64,000 bases of DNA, from positions 372,001 through 436,000 of the forward strand of contig MU401454.1 of the NCBI GenBank assembly GCA_022579005.1. The letters run 5' to 3'. Position 1 is the first letter of the stretch. The number at the start of each line of letters is the position of its first letter. This DNA is from Poronia punctata. Taxonomy: Eukaryota; Ascomycota; Sordariomycetes; Xylariales; Xylariaceae. Positions 11,416 through 22,527 of this stretch are shown one piece after another. A program made the position numbers and the translations under genes. Below the pieces are notes generated by a model. It was given only the letters and a program-made list of their open reading frames with translations. It had not been told where the DNA came from and did not search any database.

Positions 11416-13121
11416 ATGGCATGCAGATCCAGGCTTGTGCCAATTGCGCGGCGGACATTGACGCCCGCGCTGACACGAGCTTCGTGCGGTGCTAAGCCCA
11501 AGCTCGAGCCCTCCCACTTCCGATGTATTTCGAACACGCCGACGAGACGCTTCCGGGACTCGGCTGCGCGCAGGGCAGAGTTCACCACCGACAGCTACCC
11601 GGAGATCAAGCGCGACCCGCGGTTCTCCCAGATCACGAAGGACCATGTCGCCTACTTCCGCGACCTTCTCGGCAAGGAGTCGGCTATCGTTGACGGCGTA
11701 ACTGCTGACGTCTCGGTCGAGGATATGGAACCGTATAATGGCGATTGGATGAGGAAATACCGCGGTCATTGCAAGCTCGTGCTGAAACCCGGGTCTACGG
11801 AGGAGGTCAGCAAGATCCTGAAGTACTGCAATGACAACATGCTTGCCGTGGTGCCTCAGGGCGGAAATACTGGCCTCGTCGGGGGTTCGGTGCCCGTGTT
11901 TGATGAGATCGTCATCAGCACCAGTCGCATGAACCAAATACGGTCCTTCGATGAAGTAAGCGGTGTCCTGGTGGCCGATGCCGGCGTTGTTCTACAAGTT
12001 GCGGATCAATTTCTGGCCGACAAGGGTTACCTCTTTCCTCTGGATCTCGGCGCCAAAGGCTCGTGCCATATCGGCGGCAACCTTTCCACCAACGCCGGCG
12101 GACTCCGCCTTCTTAGATACGGTAGTTTGCACGGAACTGTTCTAGGTATCCAAGCCGTCCTTCCCGACGGCACGATCGTGGACGATCTCTGCACCTTGCG
12201 CAAAAACAACACAGGATATGATCTCAAGCAGCTGTTCATCGGCGGCGAGGGCACCATTGGCATGATCACAGCCGTATCCATACAATGTCCCCAGCGGCCT
12301 AAGGCGGTTAACGTCGCCTTCCTCGGCGCCGACTCGTATGAGAAGATCCAGCAGACATTTAGAGAGGCCAAGTCCCAGTTGTCGGAGATTCTATCGGCTT
12401 TCGAGCTGATGGACTCCTACAGTCAGGATATGGTGCATAGAGTGCGCCAGAACCAGAGACCCCTTGACGGCCAACATCCATTTTACTGCCTTATCGAGAC
12501 TAGCGGGTCTAATACGGAGCACGACGCCGAGAAACTCGAGAAGTTCCTCGAAGATGTCATGTCCAAGGAAATCATTGCCGATGGTGTCCTCGCTCAGGAC
12601 GAGACCCAGATCAAGTCACTATGGAGCCAAAGAGAGGGCATTACCGAGTCCGTAGGTCATTTCGGAGGTACCTACAAATACGATGTGTCTATACCCCTGA
12701 AAGACCTCTACCGGCTAGTCGACGAGACTCGAGAGAGGATCGAAGCGGCCGGTCTGAAGGGCGACACTGACGAATATCCCGTCGTGGAAGTCGTCGGCTA
12801 CGGCCACATGGGTGACTGCAACCTACACTTGAACGTCGCTGTTCGAAGATACGACAAGCGGGTCGAGGAGGTGCTAGAGCCTTTCGTCTATGAGTGGATA
12901 GGCAAGGTGAACGGAAGTATCAGTGCTGAGCACGGTCTGGGAATAGCCAAGAAGAAGTATCTTGGTTACAGCAGGAATGATACCATGATTGACTTGATGA
13001 AGCAGATTAAGAAGTTATATGATCCCGTGAGTTAAGATCCTCCCCGCGGCATTAAGTGAGACACTCGCAGTACTGACATAGACTACAGAACGGAATCATG
13101 AACCCTTACAAATATATATAA
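11416..13121 (+). CDS. Mitochondrial FAD-linked D-2-hydroxyglutarate / D-lactate dehydrogenase (DLD2/D2HGDH type)
   Basis: Enzymes of this family oxidise D-2-hydroxyglutarate (and often D-lactate) in the mitochondrion. Exon 1 is 11416-13026 and exon 2 is 13089-13121, separated by a 62-nt intron (GTGAGT..CTACAG). Exon 2 adds NGIMNPYKYI, the standard family C-terminus, giving 547 residues. The N-terminus is Arg/Ala-rich without acidic residues, like a mitochondrial presequence. The PCMH-type FAD domain carries PQGGNTGLVGGS and LSTNAGG. The C-terminal domain has the metal-binding GHMGDCN (His464) followed by LHLN, and SAEHGLG. Without splicing the protein would end DPVS, lacking the last residues. 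The upstream in-frame GTG at 11359 is not needed, because the presequence starts at the ATG. Confidence 0.93.
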
Positions 13122-13663
13122 AGGTGCGGATATATAAACCTGGCTGAGTATATAGCTTGTATAAAAGTATCTTGAATATAGATGTTGGATATCACCAGTT
13201 GACATAGTTGAGTGGTACTTCTGGATTACTCAAGATATGTATGTCTGTTGGCAGTTTATATCGGTCCAAAAACCTGCAAATTACTAAATCGACCAAATTT
13301 ATCTTGACTATGTACATTTCATCCGCCCCTCACGTAAGAGCTGGAGCGCTTGAACATAATGTCTGCATATGCTGTCCCTGAACTGATAAATCTTTGACGT
13401 AAAACCACAACAACTGCAACAAATGTACAAACAAGTACGAGTAGGTAAGGTAGCTTGTTCTATCGGCGATAAGATAATGCACATGCATAGGAAGTGGACC
13501 CGAAATTTACTTGCTTGTCTTGCCTCGCCTTTCCTTTCCCAATGTCCGGCTCGGCTCGTCTCATCTCGTCATGACAGCTACTCGTATAATTCCAAACCAT
13601 TAATTAATTAACCTAACCTACACTACCCCTATACCCAACCAACCAACCAAAAAAAAAACCAAA
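13122..13663. promoter_or_regulatory. Intergenic / promoter region of tim8
   Basis: About 540 bp between the dehydrogenase stop and the tim8 ATG. It ends in an AACC-rich, A-rich leader (AACCAACCAACC then a run of A) just before the start codon. I see no other gene. Confidence 0.45.
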
Positions 13664-13995
13664 ATGGATAACCTCGGCGTCACCGACCACGACCTCGACA
13701 GGCTCAATGACAAGGACAAAGCCGAGCTGCGCCAATTCCTACAGGCCGAGAACCAGAAGGCTCGCATGCAAGCCAGTACGTTCCGTCCCTCCTCGCTATG
13801 GCGAAAAGATGGATTAACTAACTCCCTCTAGCCGTCCACAGCCTGACAGACACCTGCTTCACAAAGTGCGTTACGGGTACGATCAAGAGCGGGAGCCTCG
13901 ACAGGAGCGAGGAGAGCTGCATGCAGAACTGCGCCGCTCGGTTCTTCGATATCAGCAACTTGACTATGCAGCACCTACAAAAGATGCGGCATTGA
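13664..13995 (+). CDS. tim8: Tim8, small TIM chaperone of the mitochondrial intermembrane space
   Basis: Tim8 pairs with Tim13 to escort hydrophobic precursors across the intermembrane space. Exons are 13664-13775 and 13832-13995 (91 residues), with intron donor GTACGT, branch ACTAAC and acceptor TAG. The signature is a twin CX3C motif, CFTKC (46-50) and CMQNC (67-71), spaced by 16 residues, which forms two intramolecular disulphides. The preceding helix contains KAELRQFL. The C-terminal LTMQHL agrees with Tim8 rather than Tim9, Tim10 or Tim13. It lies tail-to-tail with uL23, 415 bp apart. Confidence 0.9.
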
Positions 13996-14410
13996 ACGAA
14001 TACATTCAACCACCTACATACACTCTACATAAACTAGAATCTTGCCATGACACAATCGCCGCCCTATGGAGGGACCTAGAAAAGTTTGGCTAGCAAGTCG
14101 GCCTGTCAGCGCATGTGGGAGCAATTATAGTACGGCATTGTCTCTGTGCGAGCAAGCCGAGGTATAAGATTATGTTGTACGACTAAGCAAGGAGTATTTA
14201 TACCAATGTCACAAATACACGTCATAAAGAGCATTCACATTTTTTCAGTCTGAGCACGTCAAGTTCACACTTTGTCCATTAAAACACCAGCCATGATCCG
14301 AGGCAACGCCGTTCTCAATGCATTTTTTCATTCGGCTCGGAGCGCGTTTATCGCATTCCATACGAGCAGTAAGATTCCCGTAGACCCAGTGCTAATTTCA
14401 TGAACATCGT
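13996..14410. other. Intergenic region between convergent tim8 and uL23
   Basis: About 415 bp holding the two 3' UTRs. No further feature found. Confidence 0.5.
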
Positions 14411-15583
14411 TTAAACAAGAGAAAGCTTGGTGGCGGCAACGTCGAGAGCATCGACATCGGGGGTCAGCTTGCAGTAAGCCTTCTTCTATATTTAGGGAGC
14501 ATGTATTAGAAGATGTGTCATATAGAGAGACTCTAGGGGGTTTCTGCAACGTACCTTGCCATCGGGACGGATGAGAGTGTTGATCTTGACGACGTCAATC
14601 TCGTAAAGCTTCTTCAAGGCCTGCTTGATCTGAGCCTTGTTGGCCTTGACGTCGACGATGAACTAAAATGTTGTTAGCGTCAAAATGTTTCCAATCATCT
14701 AATAGCGGAACCGGTTGCATACCACAATGGTGTTGTGTTCCTCGAGCTTCTTCATCGCAGACTCCGTGTTCAGGGGGTTGACGATGATCTATTCCTTCGT
14801 TAGTACTACGTTCAACTACCGATTTCGAGATTTCGATCTTACCTTGTGGGCGTCCAGGCGAGGGGTGTGGGGAATGGACTTGCGGTGGTCTAGAACATGT
14901 TAGAAGCTGACCAAATGTTGAGACTGCTTTCGTCGGTTGTCGTGAGGCGCAAGCTCAGCGACTAAGCCGGAGCAGATGGGGGAATCACGTACTGCGTGAT
15001 GGTTAGCTGAGGGTGCACATGAAGTCAAGGGTTACTGGTAACGTACCACTTAGGAGCCCGGGAAAGAGTCAAGGTCCTGCAAATTCGGGTTAATTCGAGT
15101 CGCATTGGCGGGGGTCTCCGGCACTCGAGACGGCGCCGAGTCTGGCGACTTACTTAGGCTGGTGGAAGCTAAAGGGAGCAAGTTAGCATTTCGGACAACC
15201 GAAATTAGTACGGGTCGGGGGTCTTACGTCGTGCTGGTGCGGACCTTTCTCTTCTTGTGACCGGCATCGCCACGGAGCTGTAATTCTGGTCAGTCGCTGA
15301 AACCTCCAGAATCCTTTATCGGCAAGGTGAACCGGCGGAAAAGACGTACAGCGGCCTTAGCAGCGGCCGAAGCCTGCTTCAAGCCCTTGGGCTTTCCGCC
15401 TATTGTTGAGAAGCATCAGCATACGCCCTGTAAAACAGAACTACGCAACATTGTCTACTGCTGATGCAACGGGCGGGCCGAGCCCATGCGGGCTGCGACC
15501 CTGAGAGGCATGTCGGAGATTTGACGATGTCGTCGCGGGTGGAATTGTCAGGTTGTACCTTTCGCAGAGTCCTTGGGAGCCAT
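14411..15583 (-). CDS. 60S ribosomal protein uL23 (L23a / yeast L25)
   Basis: uL23 binds 25S rRNA domain III and forms part of the rim of the polypeptide exit tunnel, where SRP docks. Nine exons on the minus strand: 15559-15583, 15350-15399, 15228-15277, 15154-15168, 15048-15076, 14843-14889, 14723-14788, 14555-14662 and 14411-14485. They sum to 465 nt (154 residues plus stop), the normal size. The N-terminus is Lys/Ala-rich ([19 protein letters not shown]). The globular part shows [47 protein letters not shown] and [20 protein letters not shown], all typical of the family. Exon 4 is only 15 nt. The gap between exons 5 and 6 (14890-15047) cannot be removed as one GT-AG intron without hitting a stop, and is read here as a twin intron. 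Confidence 0.95.
14890..15047 (-). other. Predicted spliceosomal twin intron (stwintron, [D1,2] type) in uL23
   Basis: Exon 5 ends at 15048 with the first base of a Tyr codon, and exon 6 starts at 14889 with its other two bases. The inner intron is 15046-14992 (55 nt, donor GTACGT, branch GCTAACC, acceptor GCAG). Its removal joins the G at 15047 to TACGTG at 14991, creating the outer donor GTACGT. The outer intron then ends at 14890 (branch TTCTAAC, acceptor CTAG), 103 nt after inner excision. Removing the whole span in one step from donor 15046 gives AAG TGA (stop). Removing only the inner intron gives AAG TGT ACG TGA (stop). Two ordered steps give AAG TAC CAC CGC, restoring the conserved KY-RKS context. 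Stwintrons are known in Pezizomycotina. This instance is my inference from sequence alone. Confidence 0.82.
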
Positions 15584-16038
15584 TGTTGTCGGAAATGGGC
15601 GTTGGGCGAACGGTCGGAAGAGGTTGTCGTCGTGGGGGTGGTTGATCCGTCTAAGAGATAAAAAGAGGAACTTCCCTTCAATCAATTTTACCCTTTGGTA
15701 GACGAATTGTGGTGGAGCGTGTAGGGTATCCGGTGGTCCGAGCGTGAGATAAGATCTCCGATAAGCGATTTGGAGGGACATTGTAAAGAAGGTACCCATG
15801 TACCTAACCTTGTTTCGTGAGGTACAGTGTTCACGCATCAATGTATTGTACTGTATCCTTAAAGTCCGATTCAGATATTTCTCTTCTACGAGTACGAGTA
15901 CAAATGTGGTAATGGGAACAATAAAAGGCCTGCCTAATATACTGAAGTCCTGACGCCTCTCTTTTTGGAGGGTTGAGGCACCCGGACACTTTGAGAGACA
16001 TCTTCTGCCTGTGGATGACAGTTACTATTTGATCCAAA
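15584..16038. promoter_or_regulatory. 455-bp divergent promoter between uL23 and BMT2
   Basis: The start codons of uL23 (minus) and BMT2 (plus) are 455 bp apart, head to head, so this segment must drive both or hold two abutting promoters. TAGGGTA occurs at 15722-15728 and TACGAGTACGAGTA near 15887-15900. I cannot assign factors with confidence. Confidence 0.6.
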
Positions 16039-16920
16039 ATGACTGCCAAGAAGAAAAAGCTATCTCTCAAGGCATTGGCTCGGGGCCGACCCCCAACGGT
16101 CCAAAGACAGAAGTCGATATCACGGAAAGCTACCAGAGGGCTCATCAACACTATCCATCAACTGGAGAAGAAAAAGGCTCAAGCGGTCGCCAAAGGAGAC
16201 AAGGCCGCTGAAATTGCTGCTGATGCGGAGATTGCTGCGTTGGGTGGCATCCAGAAATATCAACAAGCCAGCCTTCAGGGGCAACGCAATGACCGTGGCG
16301 GTGACAGCTCCCGGGTCCTGATGGAATGGCTGAAGTCCAAATTGGCGGCGTCAGGCCTTGAAGCAAACGGATCCGTGCGCATGCTGGAAGTGGGTGCCCT
16401 CAGTATAACGAACGAATGCTCGAAAAGCGGCTTCTTTGATATGGAAAGGATCGATTTGAATAGTCAGAGTGAAAGGATCCTTCAACAAGACTTCATGAAG
16501 AGACCCTTGCCTACCGATCCGTCGCAGACTTTCGACATTATCAGTTTATCGTTGGTGCTTAACTTTGTCCCTGAGGCTCACGGTCGAGGGGAGATGCTGC
16601 TTAGGACATTGAAATTTTTGAAGGAGCCTGATGCGGCGGAATCGAACGATATATTCCCATGTCTGTTTCTGGTTCTACCTGCTCCCTGTGTCACCAATTC
16701 GAGGTACATGAATGAGGAGTTACTAGAGACGATGATGAACGCACTCGGGTACACCAAGACACATAGCAAGATGACGCAAAAACTAGTCTACTACCTTTGG
16801 AGAAGGACGTCGTGTATCCCGAATCGAATACCCGCCTTCAAAAAGGCAGAGATCCGTTCGGGTTCGACAAGAAATAACTTCGCCGTTACCCTTCGCGGCT
16901 CAACTGGTTCGACAGGATGA
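16039..16920 (+). CDS. bmt2: BMT2-like 25S rRNA adenine-N(1) methyltransferase
   Basis: BMT2 methylates an adenine base (m1A) of 25S rRNA in the nucleolus, using S-adenosylmethionine. It is a single exon of 293 residues. The N-terminus is a basic, probably nucleolar segment (TAKKKKLSLKALARGRPP), followed by a helical region (INTIHQLEKKKAQAVAKGDKA). The methyltransferase core has RMLEVGALS (SAM loop position), FDMERIDLN, and the family-typical FDIISLSLVLNFVP followed by GRGEMLLRTLKFLK. LVYYLWRRT lies near the end. The start is the first ATG and agrees with the family N-terminus. It is divergent from uL23, which fits a shared role in 60S assembly. Confidence 0.88.
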   Translation: MTAKKKKLSLKALARGRPPTVQRQKSISRKATRGLINTIHQLEKKKAQAVAKGDKAAEIAADAEIAALGGIQKYQQASLQGQRNDRGGDSSRVLMEWLKSKLAASGLEANGSVRMLEVGALSITNECSKSGFFDMERIDLNSQSERILQQDFMKRPLPTDPSQTFDIISLSLVLNFVPEAHGRGEMLLRTLKFLKEPDAAESNDIFPCLFLVLPAPCVTNSRYMNEELLETMMNALGYTKTHSKMTQKLVYYLWRRTSCIPNRIPAFKKAEIRSGSTRNNFAVTLRGSTGSTG

Positions 16921-19900
16921 GTGAAAACACTTACGATTGCCTACACGTTCAATTGCGTCCGGCTTCACTAGCTACTTACCTACGTCTCCTTCGGATGCGC
17001 TGATGCGCAACGGGTGTTGCAACATGGAATTACTGTTGCGGCTGTCAATAGCGGATTCGAGTGGCAACAGAGGTACACATGACGTCCCCCACAGTCATTG
17101 TTGCCGGTCAACTCTGCCGCTTCTCATGCTTCACAGCCAGGAGCGATAGGTATATCCGCGCCAGCAGTTTGGAAAATTGCCCAACTGTAATTATATCCAT
17201 CAACTGTACCTCTCACTTACTGAGATGATCGCCGCCTTGACCTATCAAACTCCCGACGGCCACCTTGCAGCCGAACCAAGCACAAAGAAGGAATTTATTT
17301 CACTCGGCTGCGCCAAGGAGGCGGTCCGTGGCACGGTGATACGACTTCCGGATCGGCGGCAGTGATTTTTGGATAATGCAAAATCCCATATCACTGGACA
17401 AAGCACTAGTTCACCGGAGCGTTTTGTCGGGTGACGAAAAGGGTCGATGAAGAATGGTCTACTAGTTCGGCAACAGTCCCATTACCACGATACTACGCAA
17501 CGAGAGAAGAGAACCCCACGAAGCTCTCTCCTTACTTGATGATACAAAGCCTACTAGTAGGACTGCACCACCGCTGCCTCCCCAGACCTGGGCGACCATA
17601 GTGGTCGCCTTTCATGCATCCGTCAAAAGATTCAGTCGACTTTGCGCCAGGGAGAAGGAGACATAACATAGCTAGCTAAATCGCCTAGGCGCAAGAAAAT
17701 TAGCATGTGAAAACCCAGAGCAGACTCTCTAACAACCGTAGTTGCGGAGTGTTCTGGAGATTTACACCGATGAGGAAATGACAACCTGTATCTTGTATTA
17801 TATAGTAATGTAGCAGATAAGATCGGATAGGCTCACACGAGAACAATAGATCATAGGGCTCTGCAAGGCTTGCCAACGACAACTTCATACATTCTAGGAT
17901 TAAAAAACACGTATAAATCGGCATGTCAGATTATTCGGGTCATATTAGCTTAGGTAGGTAACCATCATCATGTAATCATACCCAGTTACTCACGAACGAG
18001 CAAACCAGTCCTTCCACTCTGCAGGACTTTTTCCAGGCCAACACCGTCAAATCAACCCATAAACTACCGCTGGACAATTTACCTTTACCTATATGTATAG
18101 CATCACGATCCAAAGATAACAAGTCATCAAATAACCTACACCCCCAAGCGGACGATAGCAAAACCAAGCTTACCCACCCGCCTCCCCCCCCCCTATCTCC
18201 GTTCCTCGCTTATTAGGTCTTACCTACCTACATATTCGTACTTCAAAAAAAGCGCCAGTCTAGGATATCGCTCTCCCTACCTTACCTAGTCGAGATAAAA
18301 GAATCCCGACATCCTGGGGTGGGTAGGTAATTGCTGAGTAACGACTGACTGACGCTCGCTTAATGTCCCGTACATACGTACGTACCTAGATATATAAAAT
18401 GGGTAAGGAGAGTTACGGTTTGTTCTAAAGGCCACCGAATAGGTTAGATACCTAGTCTGGAAGAAGAAGAAGGAAAATACGGTATAGGTAGCCTGATAAG
18501 AACCTTGATGTCTTTAGGTTAGACATGTTTTTTCAAGAGTCCTGAGGTAAATGTAGATACCTAGACGGATAGGACTGGATGTAAGTCCTTTCTTTCTTTC
18601 TTTCTTTTCATCGGTGATAGGCGGTGTAATGGTCTTTGTATATCATATCTACATATGTATCTATCTATCTATCTACTCAAGTCAAACGCTTTTGATCTCT
18701 CTATATAGTCAGTCCCCTTCAAAGAAAAGAAGAACGTGGAAGAGGACGGGGTCTCGGACATCTATACGTACCTATAAACAAACATAACCCATATTTCGAC
18801 CCGGAGTCAGCGGGTTTAAATATCACTGTTTGCTGTCTTCCTACAATTACCTACTTAACCTACCTATCTCTCACGGTGTACCTTTCTTTCCCTACGAGTA
18901 CATCTTGTTATAGTCCTGAGCCTTATATCATGTCCTATCATAATGTACGTACAAAGAGATAGGCAAAACTACCCATTTCGGAAACCCCGACCTCCGGAGA
19001 CAGGCAGGCAGACAGACAGATATAACTAACAAAGAGGATCCGATAGCTTGGACTGACCTCGGTCAATTATTTATTGTTTGTCTTGTCTTATTATATGTTA
19101 CACAACGCAGGGAGCAAACGAACAAACAGGTGAGGTTATCTACGAGGTAGGTAGGTAAGGGATCACATGCTCGTATTCTACTCATACACGTAGATAGATA
19201 TATGCTAATACCTACCTCACCGCGGTTACCTTTCATATCTTCACGTAATCATTATATGCAAACTTTCCACCTTCTCCCCACGATGGGTTAGGTTAGAGTA
19301 CGGGACTACCAAGATAGACTGCTTATTAGTGCCTCACTTGGTAAAGCGCGCCGCTAATTACTAGGTTAAGTAGACTTCTTAGGTAAGGTGGCTTGTACTA
19401 GAATGGGAAGCTTTTATAGTCCCCGGGCTTGGCACCCAAATAAGGATTAAAACCCATATGCTTTAATTCAAGTAAAACTTCTACTAGGTCACTACACGTA
19501 CACGTATAAAAATAGCAGAGTCTCGCGTGATCAGTCATGAAGGTAGGTATCAAGGAATTCAGATCCGATAGGTAAATCCCCGTACCTAGAGACGCGATTG
19601 GTAGTTTTACCAACACGACCCCGAGTAGACTGTGGAGGGATAGTAGAAGAGAGGGCTGATCTGGATAAACTGCCACCCTATTGGACTGGCCCTTTCCAGC
19701 TTGTGATAATCATGTGGGCTGACTTCGGCCTCTTTTTGTGTAGGATGCATGGGGGTCCTCTGTTCGCCCTTTTGGTAGGTAAGGTAGGTATGTGTAAAAG
19801 TCAGGACTGGCACCCGGCGGCGCAGCAGTCGCTATCTACTACTTACGAGTTGAGATCAACGGCTATCAGGTAATACCAAAACTTAGGCAATCAGGCAATA

Positions 19901-22527
19901 ATGAATATTCTCAATCAGTGATGACCAACTGGGCACCTTAGCCATACCTACACATATATGTTATTAGCATAATGTACTGCTTTTGTTTGTATTGAGCCTA
20001 TCTGTCTCTCTATATGGCTTTCGGTGACCGATAAATTATAGGTTGATTGTTGGCGCTTGTGGCTTATGTAGCGCCAAGCTAATCCAGAGTATATTATCAA
20101 GAAATGAGACCTCGACATTTCGATTGAACAACAGATGTTCTGCCGCTGTTCGTTAATCGACCACCCTTGACTGCCTGTCGTACCACTTACACGAGGTTAA
20201 AACTCCCAGGTTAGTTCTTGGACATTAACTCTACGAGTAGAGAAAGACACACACAGAGGGAGAGAGCAAACGGCCGCTCTAAAGTACCTACTAACCTAGG
20301 GGTCTGGGTGGGTACATTTGTTGGAGGACCTTCTCCTCTTGGACTGGTCGCTTTCTTGCTTCCTCGCTTCCTCGCTTCCTCTGTGCAGAGTCTCTGTGCA
20401 ACGGTGGAGGAGCAATTCCATTTTCATAGATAAGCAGTGCAGCTAGTTAAACACAGATGCCCGTGCCGGTCTTATGGGTCCGGTTGCGCATCTGTACTAT
20501 ACTATTCAGCTTCAATATGTGGTGGCAAACTACCTAGGTAAGGTAGTCTTAAGGATGGTCCATCGACCACGGCGACATCTGCCCCCACACACTGACTACG
20601 GGCGGAGTGCAATGCATATTGGGCTTCTGAGCTCTTCATTAGTATAAAATCGACATGCGCTCTGTACCTTTCCTATCTTCGGTTCCGGATAAAATGGTTG
20701 GTCTGATAAAAGAAAGCGCAGTCTAGACGGACACAAATTGGTTGGGTGGGTGGGATGAGAAACGAGACGCAAACGTGCGGCACATCAGAAACAGCTGATA
20801 TAGCTTACACTCTGCTTACATGAGTGTCTGATAAGTTAGGACTCGTAGGGATAGTTCGTTGGTTTCGGCGGCGGAATAAAACCTGTTGATGTCCACTGGC
20901 CGATAATAAACGATGTTGTATTGGAGGCAACCCTGGCGGGCGCGCAGCTGTGTTTTGGTCTGTCTTGGCACTAAAGTCGGGTAACTAGGTGGTTTGATGG
21001 TGCGCCGAGAAAGATACGAATCGCCTCTTGTATGACTGACTTGGCTGTACAGGTAGGTAGTCTACCTAGTCTGATTTGCGGTCAACTCCGTGAAATCCTG
21101 AATCCTTATTAGTTCCGAAGTGCTCTAGGTAAAATGGGATAAAACTAGAATCCAGTTGGGCGTTGCGGCCGCGTCTATCCCTTCATTTCATACCATACCA
21201 TCAGGGGCGGCCGCTGAAAGACTCATGTTCAACTCGTCGGAACAACAAACTACAACACTGCTCTCAGTTGGGGGAAGGGCACGGGATACATCTAACCTGT
21301 TGGTAAAGAGCGAAAGATAAAGCCTACTAACCAAGATTGGCGCATGCTCCGCACTTCAATGCAGTCTCAACACATCTGTTCAAATGTTTCGACCTAGTGT
21401 TTAGCGTTGTCAGCGGAAGATGGCCGCCTCGATGCATCTTGTATGCTTCTTTCCCGCCTTCCAGAACACCTCTTCGCACCCCGCCAAGTCCCAACACGGC
21501 GTTTTTTTTGCGCACTACCCATAGGCTACAGCAGACTAGCAGCCATGTGCACCTTTTAAAGTCGTCCCGCTGGTTGGGCGTCGGCACGCATGTGGAACAA
21601 GCAATAGTGGCGCTTTCTTAGGTATGTATCGGAACGCTGTAGAGCGGCTGTAGAACAGGCTAGCGAGCTTGAATCGACGTGAGGGAGGAGACTGGCCAAT
21701 GATGATGTTGTACGCCAAAACACAATGCGGCATCTGACATTGGGTGCATCGAATACCTACCAGGTTACGCAGATCCTGGAGCTGGAAATAAGGCGATAAA
21801 CTATCCCAGAGCCCAAGCATAGGTAGGTGTTCCCTCGACGCGCTGTTCACTTTCCCGGTTGGCCTTTCTGCACTCTCGAGCGGGGCTGTCCAGGGTCAGG
21901 AAGCGTACTTTCCGCGAACCCCATCAACGCCATGTGCTCCTGCCTTCCCAATGGGGAATCGTATCACTACTCCTGCTGCTTGATGGGCCGGACCACAACT
22001 CATTATCGTCCAGGTTGCGAACTCTGTTTGGAGATCTAGCGACATGGAGCCGTCCCCATGGATATGTTACATCCCTGCGAACGTTTCATTCCTTATCTCT
22101 CAAGTGGCGACAGTCCCCAGAGCTAAACCAAAGAAAATAGGTAGGTAGCAAGACGGCCATGGCTAGAATGCCACCACAGCTTTTCTTTGACCCGAGCCAA
22201 TTGGCAAAAAGGCGGGGGAATCTCAAAATGCATCCTACCTATTTGCTTGACAGGTAGATTATTGCTTTGGAGTGGTTAAAAGTAAGGTAGCCACCAGATA
22301 GCCTAACCTAGACCCCTGTGCTGCACTGTAGGTACTGCATGTAGGTACTTTGTAACCCTGTCCTTTCAAGTCGAGATGAAAGAGGAGAGGAGCCAATCTT
22401 GAAAGAATATTGATAGGTATATGAACCCAGCTGCTCCCACCCGCGTCTTCCTCTGGGACCCTTGTTTTTCCCTCCTCAACCCATCTTGTACCATAACCTG
22501 CGTCCGCTGGCGTGGGAACCTGTCGAC
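16921..22527. other. 5.6-kb gene-free region rich in TACCTA/TAGGTA words and short simple repeats
   Basis: No reading frame here looks like a gene: all are short, without family motifs or plausible introns. Simple repeats include a CTTT run near 18590-18608, (CTAT)n near 18660-18676 and many TACCTA/TAGGTA clusters (around 18220, 18300, 19145, 19210, 21055 and 22140). CTACGAGTA occurs at 18892-18900 and 20231-20239. The OPT promoter should lie at the right end. I saw no tRNA or 5S gene. Confidence 0.55.

Noticed and set aside
14890..15047. A 3-nt microexon (TAC, 14989-14991) between exons 5 and 6 of uL23
   Set aside because: TAC is flanked by AG and GT, but including it breaks the reading frame (AAG TGT ACA CCA CCG) with either upstream donor, so the twin-intron reading is preferred.
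15464..15661. 65-codon plus-strand frame over the uL23 5' region
   Set aside because: It overlaps uL23 exon 1 and intron 1 on the other strand and shows no motif.
22141..22527. GATA-factor (nitrogen) sites before the OPT gene
   Set aside because: GATAG/GATAR words are present, but at about the frequency expected by chance, so no regulatory claim is made.
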